The notes under the pieces are model-generated. The model saw only the letters and a program-made list of their open reading frames with translations. It was not told the origin of the DNA and made no database searches. This document shows, piece after piece, positions 50,128 through 59,399 of a stretch of 64,000 nucleotides of DNA. The translations under genes were made by a program, and so were the position numbers. Each line of letters starts with the position of its first letter. The first letter of the stretch is position 1. The stretch is from Sphingobacterium griseoflavum (GTDB lineage Bacteria > Bacteroidota > Bacteroidia > Sphingobacteriales > Sphingobacteriaceae), in the NCBI RefSeq assembly GCF_014653155.1, contig NZ_BNAF01000010.1:1-64000 (forward strand). Direction: 5' to 3'.

Positions 50128-53100
50128 CTATCTTGGCAGCCGCACGTAAAATGTCGAGCCTTGACCAAAAACGCTCTCTGCCCAAATTTCTCCTTGATGC
50201 TTTTTAACAATTTCCGCACATATGTACAATCCGATACCAAAACCGCCAATATGTTCTATAAGTTGGCTGTCTGCTCGGTAAAATCGATCGAACAATCTCG
50301 TAATGTCTTCCTCTTTAATTCCTATACCGCGATCCGAACAGGCAAATACGACACTATTTTCGTGAATCAGCGTTGATACAGTCACCGTTGTCTGTGCAGG
50401 GGAATACTTTATAGCATTGCCGATTAAATTGCTGATGACGGAGCCAATCTTATCGCGATCGCCCTGCAGCTCGACCTCTTCTGCCGGTTCGAAATGCAGC
50501 TCATGTGTGGCATATACATCGCCAATATCACGCAAAACTTCGCGCACCACATCATTCAGTTGATAACGTGTCGCATTCAATCTTATTTTCCCGGAATCCT
50601 TTAGCCGTGCAACATCTAAAAACCCACTGATGAGGCTGTTCATTTTCTTGGCTTGCCTATAGATCCGATCGAGTTTGTCGATAGCAAAAACATCCGCCTG
50701 ACGTTTAGCATGTGCTTGCAGCACTTGTGTAAAAGCGCTGACGGATGTTAGCGGTGTTTTCATTTCGTGACTAACCATGCTGATAAAATCGCTCTTGCGT
50801 TGATCGTCTTCCATCTCCTCGGTGATATCCCTCGAAGTACCAACCACACGCATCCCATTCCCAAAGGTATCCATTTCCACCTTACCGGTTGAATGGATCC
50901 ATTTTCGCTTCGTGCCGCCAACAGGTTGGATCTGATACGCCTCACTAAAATTCCCCTTTGTTTCTACCGCTCGTTCGATGGCCTGTAAAACATCAGGACG
51001 ACGATCAGGCATGATGATGGCAAGCATCTCCGAAAACGATAAGGTTGTGTCGACATCAATGCCATACATGTTGCGCGCATTGTCCGATAAAAATAAATTA
51101 TTTGTCCCCCAATCGGTCTGCCAAATACCAAGATTAGCTGCATCCAAAGCTAACGCCAAAGTATCGGATGCTTTTTCGATTTCCTCGTTTGCCAGCACCA
51201 AATCGGTCACATCGGCAGCAACCGCAATGATACCGATGATCCGGCCGTCAGGTTCCATCAATGCCTCAATCGTTAGGTTGATGTAGGTTGCGTTGGCTAT
51301 GCCGCCGCGGGCCAGAGTAATACGCTTTTTCTGATCGACAAAACGGTTGCCGGTTGCATACACCGCGTCCATGATAATATCCAAGCCTTGCGGGACAAGC
51401 TCGGGCAAAACATCAAAAAGCGGCTTGCCCGCCACTTCATTTAGCGTTCGCCCCCAGTACTCCAACATGCGGTGGTTGGCTATTTCGATACAATGCTGCT
51501 CACCTTTGTATACCGCAATCGCTACAGGAGCATTCAGCAATATACGACGCAGCTGCTTCTCTGCATGATCCCTAGCCTTTGATATTTTAATTTGTGCGCT
51601 TATCTTGGTTAAAAGTTCAGCGGAAGAAAATGGCTTGACGAGATAGTCATCAGCGCCCGCCTCCAAACCGTCTATCCTTGCTTCCTCTCCGGCGCGTGCC
51701 GAGAGGAAAATGACAGGTAGGTTGGAAGTGTTGCTGTGGTTCCGGATTTCACGCAACATACCCTTGCCGTCCATAATAGGCATCATGATATCACTTAGCA
51801 CCAGATCGGGCTTCAGCTGCGCAATCTTTTGTAAAGCATCCGCGCCATGCACTGCTACACTTGTTTTGAAATGTGGTTCAATGAGCCGCCGAAGATAGGT
51901 ACGCATATCCGCATTGTCGTCAACGATCAAAATATGTGCGTCTGTATCAACAGTGTTTAAAGTATGCATGGCATTCGATTCGGATACGGCGGTGATACCA
52001 TGCTGCTCCGACATCGCATCTTCTTCCAAGAGACTGATTGCTTCCTGAAGGAACGCTCCCTTCACGGAATTCGTTTCCAAGCTCTCATCTTCCTGTACCA
52101 ATTTCTCCGATGGCAAATGCGCGTTGCCAAACGGTATCTTTACCGTGAACGTAGAGCCTACTCCTTCTTCGCTGCTAACTTGGATACTCCCCTTGTGCAA
52201 ACTGATCAATTCATGCACCAACGACAATCCGATCCCACTACCTTCATGTGTACGCCCAGCGGCATTTTCCACCCGATGGAAACGTTCGAACATATAAGGA
52301 AGCTCCTTTTGAGGAATACCGATCCCGGTATCGCTCACCTGCAAAACAGCATATGGTCCCTCTTCCCGCAACTGCACCGCAATGTGGCCTTCCATGGTAT
52401 ATTTAAAGGCATTGGAAAGGAGATTCAGTACAATTTTTTCCCACATTTGCCTATCCACATAGGTATCTTTCGTTAAGCCAGGGCACGAAACCAAGAGCTG
52501 CATGCCCGCCTTTTCAATGATGGACCGAAAGCTACTCGCCAAATCTGCTGTAATGGCTGCCAAGGAAACTTTTTGATAAACGGCCTGCATACGACCCGCT
52601 TCCACCCTGCTGTAATCCAGCAAATTATTCACCAATTTGAGTAGCCGTTCGGCATTACGATGCACAGCTGTAAGCGATTGTTTAACGGCTTCGGTTGCGT
52701 GAGGCCCCTGCAAAACATCCTCCAACGGGCCCAACATCAGCGTGAGCGGTGTTCGGAACTCGTGGCTCACATTACTAAAAAATGCCGTTTTAGATCGGTC
52801 AATCTCCGCTAATGCCTCTGCCCGCTTTTGCTCCTGCTCGTAGGCATATACACTTGATAGTGCCGTATTATAGGTATTTCGCAGCTGATCGTAGAAATTC
52901 AAATACTCCTCATCCAAGGATCTTCTCGCGCTAACGCCAGCAATCAGGAAACCAAAGAGTTCTTCTTGACCGGTAATACGCAAGGGAAGAACCATAGCCG
53001 ATCGCGGTGCTTCTGGATAAGGACCGCTTCTAAAATCGCCAAATCGATCCTGAAGATCATCCAGTTGCAGATAAGTGTCATCTCCCTGTACCATCGACAG

Positions 53101-53835
53101 TGACCATCGATCGGGGGTTGCTAAGTCTAACAAATGAGGAGATAAATTAGATTCCTCTGCCAAGCCGGATGCTGCTAGAAGCGCTGCCGTCTCATCGGCT
53201 CTATTTAGTTGATACAACAGCAGAAAGGGTATATCTAGCTCGTAGTCCTCATATTTATCGGTAGTAATGAGACCAATCTCATCTATGCTTTTTGTTTTAC
53301 CCAAGGCGGCGCCAAGTTCACGAAGGGCATACGTGCGACGACCACTCAACATTTTGACGGTCGTCTCGGTGATCGGATGAAAAATTCCGCCCACGCCGCC
53401 AGACTCATCCCGAATGGGTGCGAAGGAAAATGTCATGAACGCCTCTTCTAAGTAGCCATAACGATCCAAAAACATCCGTTGATCGTTGATGTACGTCCCT
53501 TCTCCCTCCTGTTCGGCTTTTGTAAAAGCATCGCCAACAACTTCCAAGGCCGTTTCCCAACAGATTCGAAAATTCATGCCCATTGATTCGGGATGCTTTG
53601 CCCCACAAATCGGCCGATAGCTGTCGTTGTAAATCTGAATTTTCTCTGGCCCCCAAGCGATCAAAATCGGAAAGGAGGAGGAAAGACAAAGACTGACCGA
53701 TGTGCGCAAGCTCTGCGGCCAAGACTCTATTGCACCCAATGGTGTCTTCGACCAATCCATGCCGCGGATTAATTTAGCCATCTCTCCACCGCCTAAAAGA
53801 AATTGTTCCGTGCTCTCTAGTATTTCTGTACTCAT
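50128..53835 (-). CDS. Hybrid sensor kinase with two histidine-kinase cores flanking a receiver
   Basis: Giant sensor of 1235 residues, apparently soluble. Order: PAS-like domain (~20-150), GAF-like region (~160-330), first kinase core (His near 357 in SNVSHEFRTPL, LLSNAFKYTMEG, DTGIGIP, EGSGIGLS), receiver with LSDIMMPIMDG (Asp near 680) and VKPFSSAE, two PAS modules (~765-1000), second kinase core (His near 1020 in SMVSHEMKTPL, LIGNAIKYSP, DRGIGIKEED, GGFGIGLYI). No DNA-binding output domain and no adjacent regulator. The phosphorelay may pass His-Asp-His within one chain. Confidence 0.93.
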   Translation of the reverse strand: MSTEILESTEQFLLGGGEMAKLIRGMDWSKTPLGAIESWPQSLRTSVSLCLSSSFPILIAWGPEKIQIYNDSYRPICGAKHPESMGMNFRICWETALEVVGDAFTKAEQEGEGTYINDQRMFLDRYGYLEEAFMTFSFAPIRDESGGVGGIFHPITETTVKMLSGRRTYALRELGAALGKTKSIDEIGLITTDKYEDYELDIPFLLLYQLNRADETAALLAASGLAEESNLSPHLLDLATPDRWSLSMVQGDDTYLQLDDLQDRFGDFRSGPYPEAPRSAMVLPLRITGQEELFGFLIAGVSARRSLDEEYLNFYDQLRNTYNTALSSVYAYEQEQKRAEALAEIDRSKTAFFSNVSHEFRTPLTLMLGPLEDVLQGPHATEAVKQSLTAVHRNAERLLKLVNNLLDYSRVEAGRMQAVYQKVSLAAITADLASSFRSIIEKAGMQLLVSCPGLTKDTYVDRQMWEKIVLNLLSNAFKYTMEGHIAVQLREEGPYAVLQVSDTGIGIPQKELPYMFERFHRVENAAGRTHEGSGIGLSLVHELISLHKGSIQVSSEEGVGSTFTVKIPFGNAHLPSEKLVQEDESLETNSVKGAFLQEAISLLEEDAMSEQHGITAVSESNAMHTLNTVDTDAHILIVDDNADMRTYLRRLIEPHFKTSVAVHGADALQKIAQLKPDLVLSDIMMPIMDGKGMLREIRNHSNTSNLPVIFLSARAGEEARIDGLEAGADDYLVKPFSSAELLTKISAQIKISKARDHAEKQLRRILLNAPVAIAVYKGEQHCIEIANHRMLEYWGRTLNEVAGKPLFDVLPELVPQGLDIIMDAVYATGNRFVDQKKRITLARGGIANATYINLTIEALMEPDGRIIGIIAVAADVTDLVLANEEIEKASDTLALALDAANLGIWQTDWGTNNLFLSDNARNMYGIDVDTTLSFSEMLAIIMPDRRPDVLQAIERAVETKGNFSEAYQIQPVGGTKRKWIHSTGKVEMDTFGNGMRVVGTSRDITEEMEDDQRKSDFISMVSHEMKTPLTSVSAFTQVLQAHAKRQADVFAIDKLDRIYRQAKKMNSLISGFLDVARLKDSGKIRLNATRYQLNDVVREVLRDIGDVYATHELHFEPAEEVELQGDRDKIGSVISNLIGNAIKYSPAQTTVTVSTLIHENSVVFACSDRGIGIKEEDITRLFDRFYRADSQLIEHIGGFGIGLYICAEIVKKHQGEIWAESVFGQGSTFYVRLPR

Positions 53836-54007
53836 TAATAATCAGCTCTGTGTCTCAACTACGAAAAAATGCAACTTGAAACAGGTTAAAGATACAAGAT
53901 TTTTACTAGATCGCTAAGCAGGTACCAGTTTTCTGGGAATATCTACTGATCCATTACGTCAATCGTGCATTGGCTTCGTAAAATCGGTTACAGTTCAACC
54001 TACGGTT

Positions 54008-56503
54008 CTAAAAATACAACCGGATAAACACATTACTGGTACGTGCCAAATTGTAGTTATCGATCTCTTCGATCGTTTCACTATTCCGGTTAATACGATA
54101 ACTTCTGTTAATGACCGTAGCGTTGTTCGCCATATTCTGTATGGCCAAACCTGTTTTAAAGCGAAGGCTTTTCCGGACGACGATCGCCAAACTGAGGGAG
54201 GCATTTAGTTGAAAGTTATCATGGAGTTTGCTGCTATTGGGCGCCATGTAGTCGATATAAAGGCTTCCATCTCCAGCGATGGAAGGTATCCTGCTGTTCG
54301 GTTGCGTATAGTATCGTCCGGCATACCAAATACCGCCTATGGCAGCTTCCCATTTCTGTGGTGCATACAGCAGTCCCCAGCGAATGGCATAGGGAGTTTC
54401 AAAGTTGTTGGTAAAGCGCGTACCGTAGAGCGTTGGAAAGGAATAGCGGCTGTCGTTGATATGAAAATTTGTCCAGGCTGTAAATCGCCCCTGCTGCTTT
54501 TGCACTTGAAGCTCTACCCCTTTCACCGTATAGTCGCCAATGGCATGCACTTGCGAAAACTGGTTTTGGAATCCTTGACTGCGGCTGTTAAGATCGTTCA
54601 CCTGCTTTGCAAAAGATTCTGCCCTGAGTAACCATCCACGCTTTTGAAACTGTGCCTCTATGGAAACTTGGTTACTGCGTAAAATCGGCGTTTCCTCTCC
54701 ATCCGCGAGTTTCCATCGCCGCGTTTCGATACCGAAAAAGTCCTGTTGCTGCTGTATTTCCTGATAGGCTGCTTGGCTTTTTGCTTCTGCGGCAAATGTT
54801 ATCGTCCAATATTTCTTAAAGAGGTAGGAAACTGATGCACGAGGTTCGGCGCGAAAGCGACGGTGGGAGATAAAGTGTATGCCCCGAAGTCCCGTAGTAA
54901 AAAACAAATTGGGGTAACGCGCCACAAGCTGTGCCGCGATGGACTGGCTCTGTAGGGATTGTGCTTCTTCCTCATCATTTTTGATCGCAATATCGCTCCA
55001 TTCATAACCTGCAGAAAGCTTCCACGCATCCGATAATATTAGTGCATGCCGCAGGGACAAGGTCTTATCAAGAACCTGGTTCCGTTGAATGCCGATTTGA
55101 TCACGATCTTCATAAAAATCCTCTGCAAATAACTTATACCGCGAAAACGATACACGCAGGTCACTTTCATGCCCATTGGTCCATTTTTGCTCATACATCA
55201 GGTTGGTTGCAAAAGACATTTGTGCCAATTCACTGGTTTCCGATATGGAATCCAAACTATTCTGTTGTGTAACGGCTAGCTGGTTGGCTATCCACAGCGC
55301 ATTTGCGCTGATCGCCACCCGGTCTGAAAATCGGTGCTTAACCTGCCCACTGAGGTCATGAAATCGAAAATCTTCTTCACTACGGTAGCTGAGGCTCTGG
55401 TCGGCAAAGAAATTCGTCACTTTGGTGTTCTGAAAAACGCGCTCGCTATAACGTTGGTAAACCGGCGAGTTGACATAGTCCATTAACGATCGTCGTCCGC
55501 TGAATTGCCAGTATGTTTTTGGTGAACTTTTGAAGGAACTGTTAACGTCTGCATTGATCAGGCTGGAGCCTATCGAGGTACTTTGTTCTACCTGATCTGG
55601 TGGGCTATCGATGAGTATGGTTCCTGATACAGATTCACCCAACATTGCTGGTGTACCATTTTTGTAGATGGTAACGGTGTGTGGTAAATTCGGATTAAAA
55701 GCCGATATCAAACCAAAAAAATGTCCGGTTTGAAAAAGGCGGATACCATTCCATAGGAAGAGGTTTTGGTCGTGAGAGCCAGAACGCACACTGATGTTTG
55801 AAATCGACTGGTCGATGCTCACTATTCCCGGTAGCTGTTGCAGGGTCTGCAAAACATCGGGTTCCGTGAGTCCGGGTAGTAAGCCGGTCATTCTGGGCTT
55901 CATCTGATAACTCCGATCCGTTCGAATCTGCAGACCGTTAGTTAGGAAATGTTTAACCGCTATTTCTTCCAGTTGATTCACCTGTCGGTCCATCACGAGT
56001 GATACTTCCTCTATAGCGGTACCTTCCGTCACGCTGTAATAAAGTGGCTTGTAACCGAGATGTGTAATGGTTAAAGTAGTACTCGACGGCACGATGACCG
56101 AGAAATAACCTTTTTCATTCGTCAAGGTAGGCTGCCTGTCGATGCTGTGTATACTGGCATTTTCGATCGGCAGTTGCGTACTGTCATCTTTTACAAACCC
56201 ACGTACGCGTAGCTCTTTGCGCTCTGGACGGTGTACCACCACATAAGCATCGTTCACCTTCGTAAAAAGCAGTCCGGTCTTTGCGTACAGATCCGCCAAA
56301 GCTTCATCTTTAGCAAGACGACGGTTCGGTAGCACGATACGTTTATGGGCTATATCTCCGTCCAAAAAACTGAAAGACAACTGGTGTTGCTTCTCCAACA
56401 TATCTATATAGCGGCGTAAGGACAGGGTTTTCTGTTGTGCAAATACAAGTGTACAACACATAAAAAGCAAAGCCCAAATACGGCTTAATGATTTGTAAAA
56501 CAT
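54008..56503 (-). CDS. TonB-dependent receptor with N-terminal STN signalling domain
   Basis: Outer-membrane receptor of 831 residues. After a signal peptide (to LVFAQ, ~22) comes an STN/secretin-TonB-N domain (~25-95) that contacts a FecR-type regulator, a carboxypeptidase-like regulatory domain (~98-180, with RVRGFVKDDSTQLPIENA), a plug and a C-terminal beta-barrel ending VFIRLYF. The STN domain marks it as a transducing receptor that signals ligand uptake. It lies 2 bases after the FecR gene in a sigma-FecR-receptor operon. The ligand, such as a siderophore or glycan, cannot be read. Confidence 0.92.
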   Translation of the reverse strand: MFYKSLSRIWALLFMCCTLVFAQQKTLSLRRYIDMLEKQHQLSFSFLDGDIAHKRIVLPNRRLAKDEALADLYAKTGLLFTKVNDAYVVVHRPERKELRVRGFVKDDSTQLPIENASIHSIDRQPTLTNEKGYFSVIVPSSTTLTITHLGYKPLYYSVTEGTAIEEVSLVMDRQVNQLEEIAVKHFLTNGLQIRTDRSYQMKPRMTGLLPGLTEPDVLQTLQQLPGIVSIDQSISNISVRSGSHDQNLFLWNGIRLFQTGHFFGLISAFNPNLPHTVTIYKNGTPAMLGESVSGTILIDSPPDQVEQSTSIGSSLINADVNSSFKSSPKTYWQFSGRRSLMDYVNSPVYQRYSERVFQNTKVTNFFADQSLSYRSEEDFRFHDLSGQVKHRFSDRVAISANALWIANQLAVTQQNSLDSISETSELAQMSFATNLMYEQKWTNGHESDLRVSFSRYKLFAEDFYEDRDQIGIQRNQVLDKTLSLRHALILSDAWKLSAGYEWSDIAIKNDEEEAQSLQSQSIAAQLVARYPNLFFTTGLRGIHFISHRRFRAEPRASVSYLFKKYWTITFAAEAKSQAAYQEIQQQQDFFGIETRRWKLADGEETPILRSNQVSIEAQFQKRGWLLRAESFAKQVNDLNSRSQGFQNQFSQVHAIGDYTVKGVELQVQKQQGRFTAWTNFHINDSRYSFPTLYGTRFTNNFETPYAIRWGLLYAPQKWEAAIGGIWYAGRYYTQPNSRIPSIAGDGSLYIDYMAPNSSKLHDNFQLNASLSLAIVVRKSLRFKTGLAIQNMANNATVINRSYRINRNSETIEEIDNYNLARTSNVFIRLYF

Positions 56504-56505
56504 CC

Positions 56506-57414
56506 CTACTTCGATTCGATCAGGTAGCGGTGATCTGCCAATTTACGGCAACTGACCGAAAAGGCTGTTTCTATGATATGTATGGCTGCGTCCCGATCCG
56601 CTGTGGGCAACTTACCAGTAAACTGCTGCGTTCTGCTAACCGAATGCGCTGTCGTTTCAATTGTTATAGCAAAGGAACGCTCCAATTCCGTGACCACCTG
56701 ATCCAAGCTGGCCGACTCAAACAACAGTTGGCCAGCTTTCCATGTAGGTTCCAGCAGGAAGACACTATCCCGTTCCCATCTTCCGTCGTCGACACGGAGG
56801 GATTGACCTGCTGTCAATAGCATTTTATCTTTTTGCTGCTGCACTTCTACTTTTCCATGGTAGCAATGCACGCTGAGCTTCCCGCTACTTGTCAGCACGT
56901 CAAAGCGTGTGCCGAGCACCCGAACGGCTCCTAGCTTCGTTTTTACCGTGAAGGTTTGTCCTTTCTCTACCGCGAAGTAGGCGTCGCCCTCGAGCTGTAC
57001 ATACCGCTGTATCGGCCATGTGAAGCGTTTGTAACTTACTTTCGATCCGTTGTCCAACAGCACTTCGGAACCATCGGGTAGTGGCACCTGCAAGGTCGCG
57101 TGGGTTGATGCCTGAAGAACCGTTTCTGACGACCACATCAACCAGCCGCCCAGTAGTACACACAGCAATATCGCAGCAACAGCCAGCCAACGGCTGTATC
57201 CATACGGGGGTAGTTTCTTTACCGCAGTAGCCTTGCTGTCCATAATCGCTTGCAACAAGTGATCATCATGTGTATGGATGGGTGCCGATAAGTCGGCAGA
57301 GTAGCGTTTTATCCGCTCATATAGCTCTTTATCGGCTTCTTGGTCCCATTCGTTTTTTGCCTCACCGGACAAGGAGCCATCCAAAAATTTGGCCAATCTA
57401 TTATCTTCTTTCAT
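56506..57414 (-). CDS. FecR-family anti-sigma regulator
   Basis: Inner-membrane anti-sigma factor of 302 residues. A cytosolic N-terminus (~75 residues, SGEAKNEWDQEADKEL) is followed by one membrane helix (WLAVAAILLCVLLGGWLMW), a FecR domain (LPDGSEVLLDNGSKVSY, GDAYFAVEKGQTFTVKTKLGAVRVLGTRFDV) and a C-terminal STN-like domain (QVVTELERSFAI). It transmits the receptor signal and releases the sigma factor. Gap to sigma gene 18 bases; to receptor 2 bases. Confidence 0.94.
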   Translation of the reverse strand: MKEDNRLAKFLDGSLSGEAKNEWDQEADKELYERIKRYSADLSAPIHTHDDHLLQAIMDSKATAVKKLPPYGYSRWLAVAAILLCVLLGGWLMWSSETVLQASTHATLQVPLPDGSEVLLDNGSKVSYKRFTWPIQRYVQLEGDAYFAVEKGQTFTVKTKLGAVRVLGTRFDVLTSSGKLSVHCYHGKVEVQQQKDKMLLTAGQSLRVDDGRWERDSVFLLEPTWKAGQLLFESASLDQVVTELERSFAITIETTAHSVSRTQQFTGKLPTADRDAAIHIIETAFSVSCRKLADHRYLIESK

Positions 57415-57432
57415 CGTTCTACGATCTGAAAA

Positions 57433-57960
57433 TTACTTAAATGTCGCTAATTGATCCTTTAGTGCCAACATCGCCAAATGTATGCGTTTCTCTACTGCTT
57501 TTACGCTGATACCTAATGCCTCAGCAATCTCTGCATATTTCATTTTATCAATCCGGTGCATCAGGAAAGCGACACGCTGTGTTTCCTTCAAGCGTGCGAT
57601 GGCTTGCAGCAGTTGTTCTTTAAACTGCTTTTCTTCCAGTAGGAACTGCGGAGATTCGTGGTTCTCCTCATTATAGCCCTTGCGTTGCTGATAGGTCAGC
57701 ACCACCTTCTCATGCGCCTTTATCTTTAGCGTTTTATTGTTCGCTACCTTATATAGATAAGCTTGTGCGCCATTATATGGCACCCGATGACAGTTTTGCC
57801 ACAGTGCCACAAAAGCTTCCTGGGCCATGTCGTTCGCCTGATCTTGATTGCCGTAGCGATAAAATAGAAAATTGCGCAAGGCCTTCACCTGTTTATGAAA
57901 AAAAGCGGCAAAGATCTCCTTTTTGCAAATGGATGTATCATCCAATGAACATGTATCCAC
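57433..57960 (-). CDS. FecI-type ECF sigma factor
   Basis: RNA polymerase sigma factor of 175 residues. Region 2 (FLFYRYGNQDQANDMAQEAFVALWQN) and region 4 (LKETQRVAFLMHRIDKMKYAEIAEALGISVKAVEKR) are clear. Start is GTG at 57960: an in-frame stop lies right before it and no ATG occurs before the conserved region. It heads the operon sigma-FecR-TonB receptor, the Fec-like signalling circuit common in Bacteroidota. Confidence 0.92.
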   Translation of the reverse strand: MDTCSLDDTSICKKEIFAAFFHKQVKALRNFLFYRYGNQDQANDMAQEAFVALWQNCHRVPYNGAQAYLYKVANNKTLKIKAHEKVVLTYQQRKGYNEENHESPQFLLEEKQFKEQLLQAIARLKETQRVAFLMHRIDKMKYAEIAEALGISVKAVEKRIHLAMLALKDQLATFK

Positions 57961-58018
57961 TTATTGAATTTACGTTTTTAGTGTATCAAATAAAGATATA
58001 ACCGTCGAAGATCGCAAA

Positions 58019-58056
58019 ACCCTACCAACAAAAAAAAATAAAAAAAATAGTAGGGT
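58019..58056. repeat. Inverted repeat with A-rich spacer before the FecI-type gene
   Basis: ACCCTAC (58019-58025) and GTAGGGT (58050-58056) are perfect complements around a 24-base spacer that is nearly all A. It lies in the divergent region between the sigma gene and the beta-barrel gene at 58104. The A tract may bend DNA and bring the arms together. Confidence 0.5.
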
Positions 58057-58103
58057 CTTCATCCGACCAAGGGTTATATGTTCGTAAAACAAAAAATAGA
58101 ACT

Positions 58104-58748
58104 ATGAAAAAAATCGTATTGACGTTGGCCTTGTTGGTTGGCGGGCTTTATGTCCAAGCACAACAGGTGCGTTTCGGTATCAAAGGTGGCGCAAACCTCT
58201 CTTCTCTTGGCGAGTATAAGCATGCGTTACTAGCCAGTGAAGATGCGCAATTGGAATACAAGCTCGGGTTTCATGCCGGCGTATTCTCGCAAATCTATAT
58301 CAATCAAAAATGGGGATTGGAAACAGCGATTTACTTTACGCAACTTGGTGGACGCGATCAAGATCGCAATTTTGATGAAGATTACAAATTAAAAGCTACG
58401 GCCAACTACCTACAGCTACCGCTTAGCGTATTCCGCGAAATCCAACTGTCTGACAGGATGAAACTGTTTCCATCCATTGGTATCTACGCCGGATACGGCC
58501 TTTCGGGAACGATCAAAGCTACAGGGCAGATCCAAAACATCGATATCGCACAGCAGCAAGACTATTTCGATGATTTCGCCAGACGCTTTGACTTTGGCGG
58601 AACAGCCGGGGTGCAGGTCGGATTGGGCAATGTGCTTCTTGGTGCAGGCTATTACCAAGGGGTGCTGCGTGTCAACAAACAGAAAACAAACTGGGATGAT
58701 AACGCCTACAATTCCAATTTCAAACTAACAGTTGGTTATCTATTTTAA
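58104..58748 (+). CDS. Outer-membrane beta-barrel protein (PF13568-like)
   Basis: Exported protein of 214 residues with a signal peptide to YVQAQ (~20). The opening QVRFGIKGGANLSSLG is the typical first strand of small Bacteroidota barrels, and the end NSNFKLTVGYLF ends in phenylalanine. Likely an eight-strand or larger barrel of unknown role. It is co-transcribed with a lipoprotein gene 12 bases behind, and is divergent from the FecI-type sigma gene, by which it may be controlled. Confidence 0.85.
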   Translation: MKKIVLTLALLVGGLYVQAQQVRFGIKGGANLSSLGEYKHALLASEDAQLEYKLGFHAGVFSQIYINQKWGLETAIYFTQLGGRDQDRNFDEDYKLKATANYLQLPLSVFREIQLSDRMKLFPSIGIYAGYGLSGTIKATGQIQNIDIAQQQDYFDDFARRFDFGGTAGVQVGLGNVLLGAGYYQGVLRVNKQKTNWDDNAYNSNFKLTVGYLF

Positions 58749-58760
58749 TATATTTGAGAT

Positions 58761-59207
58761 ATGAAAAAGCAATTTATACTTCCGTTTCTTATCGCTTTCA
58801 TGAGCTTTTTTGTGATAGGCTGCGATAAAGACCATGATGATAACATACAAAATGAAGAAACGGCACGTGTCCGCACAATCCTAGAAGATGGCCGTTGGGT
58901 GATTCGTCAATACAAAAACGATGGTGTTGACCGCACCACACTATTCAGGGATTATATGTTTCAGTTTGATAAAAACAATGTCTTACGTGCTGCTCTGGGA
59001 ACAAGCAGCCACACTGGATCATGGTCCGTTACAGCCGATGACGACAGGCCTGCAGACCTTGATCTCAATTTATTTTTCTCAGGTGCCGTAGAACTCCGCA
59101 CACTGAATGAAGACTGGGAAATCATACGCTATACGGCGGATCGCATCGAGCTTGGAGAGGATTACGGCCAGTTGGATGAAGATGTGCTTATATTTGAAAA
59201 GCAATAA
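58761..59207 (+). CDS. Lipocalin-like lipoprotein, hypothetical
   Basis: Lipoprotein of 148 residues. The signal MKKQFILPFLIAFMSFFVIGC ends in a lipobox VIGC with the cysteine at 21, followed by an acidic DKDHDDN stretch that can act as surface export signal in Bacteroidota. The mature part (GRWVIRQYKNDGVDRTTLF, HTGSWSVTADDDRP, and ELNE-like strand ends) has a lipocalin-type strand pattern. Function unknown. Second gene of a pair with the barrel gene. Confidence 0.75.
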   Translation: MKKQFILPFLIAFMSFFVIGCDKDHDDNIQNEETARVRTILEDGRWVIRQYKNDGVDRTTLFRDYMFQFDKNNVLRAALGTSSHTGSWSVTADDDRPADLDLNLFFSGAVELRTLNEDWEIIRYTADRIELGEDYGQLDEDVLIFEKQ

Positions 59208-59354
59208 GGCATCAACCATACGCTCACCATGGATCTTATCACTTGCGCGGAGATCCATGGTATCGCTTACGTTATACAAACGTATTCCTCACAGACCGGC
59301 GTATTTAGTAAAGGTTAAAAAACCAACTTTATCGAATATTTATTTATAAAAACC

Positions 59355-59391
59355 TACCTTTGCGGCTCGATACAAGAAAAAATACAGGAGG
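59355..59391 (+). promoter_or_regulatory. Promoter and ribosome binding site of the 440-residue porin gene
   Basis: TACCTTTG (59355-59362) is a full -7 match, and AGGAGG (59386-59391) lies 8 bases before the ATG at 59400, a clear Shine-Dalgarno site. Confidence 0.6.
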
Positions 59392-59399
59392 GCAGCCGC

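Noticed and set aside
51964..52476. Open frame of 170 codons on the + strand
   Set aside because: Antisense to the first kinase core of the hybrid sensor, whose motifs are intact.
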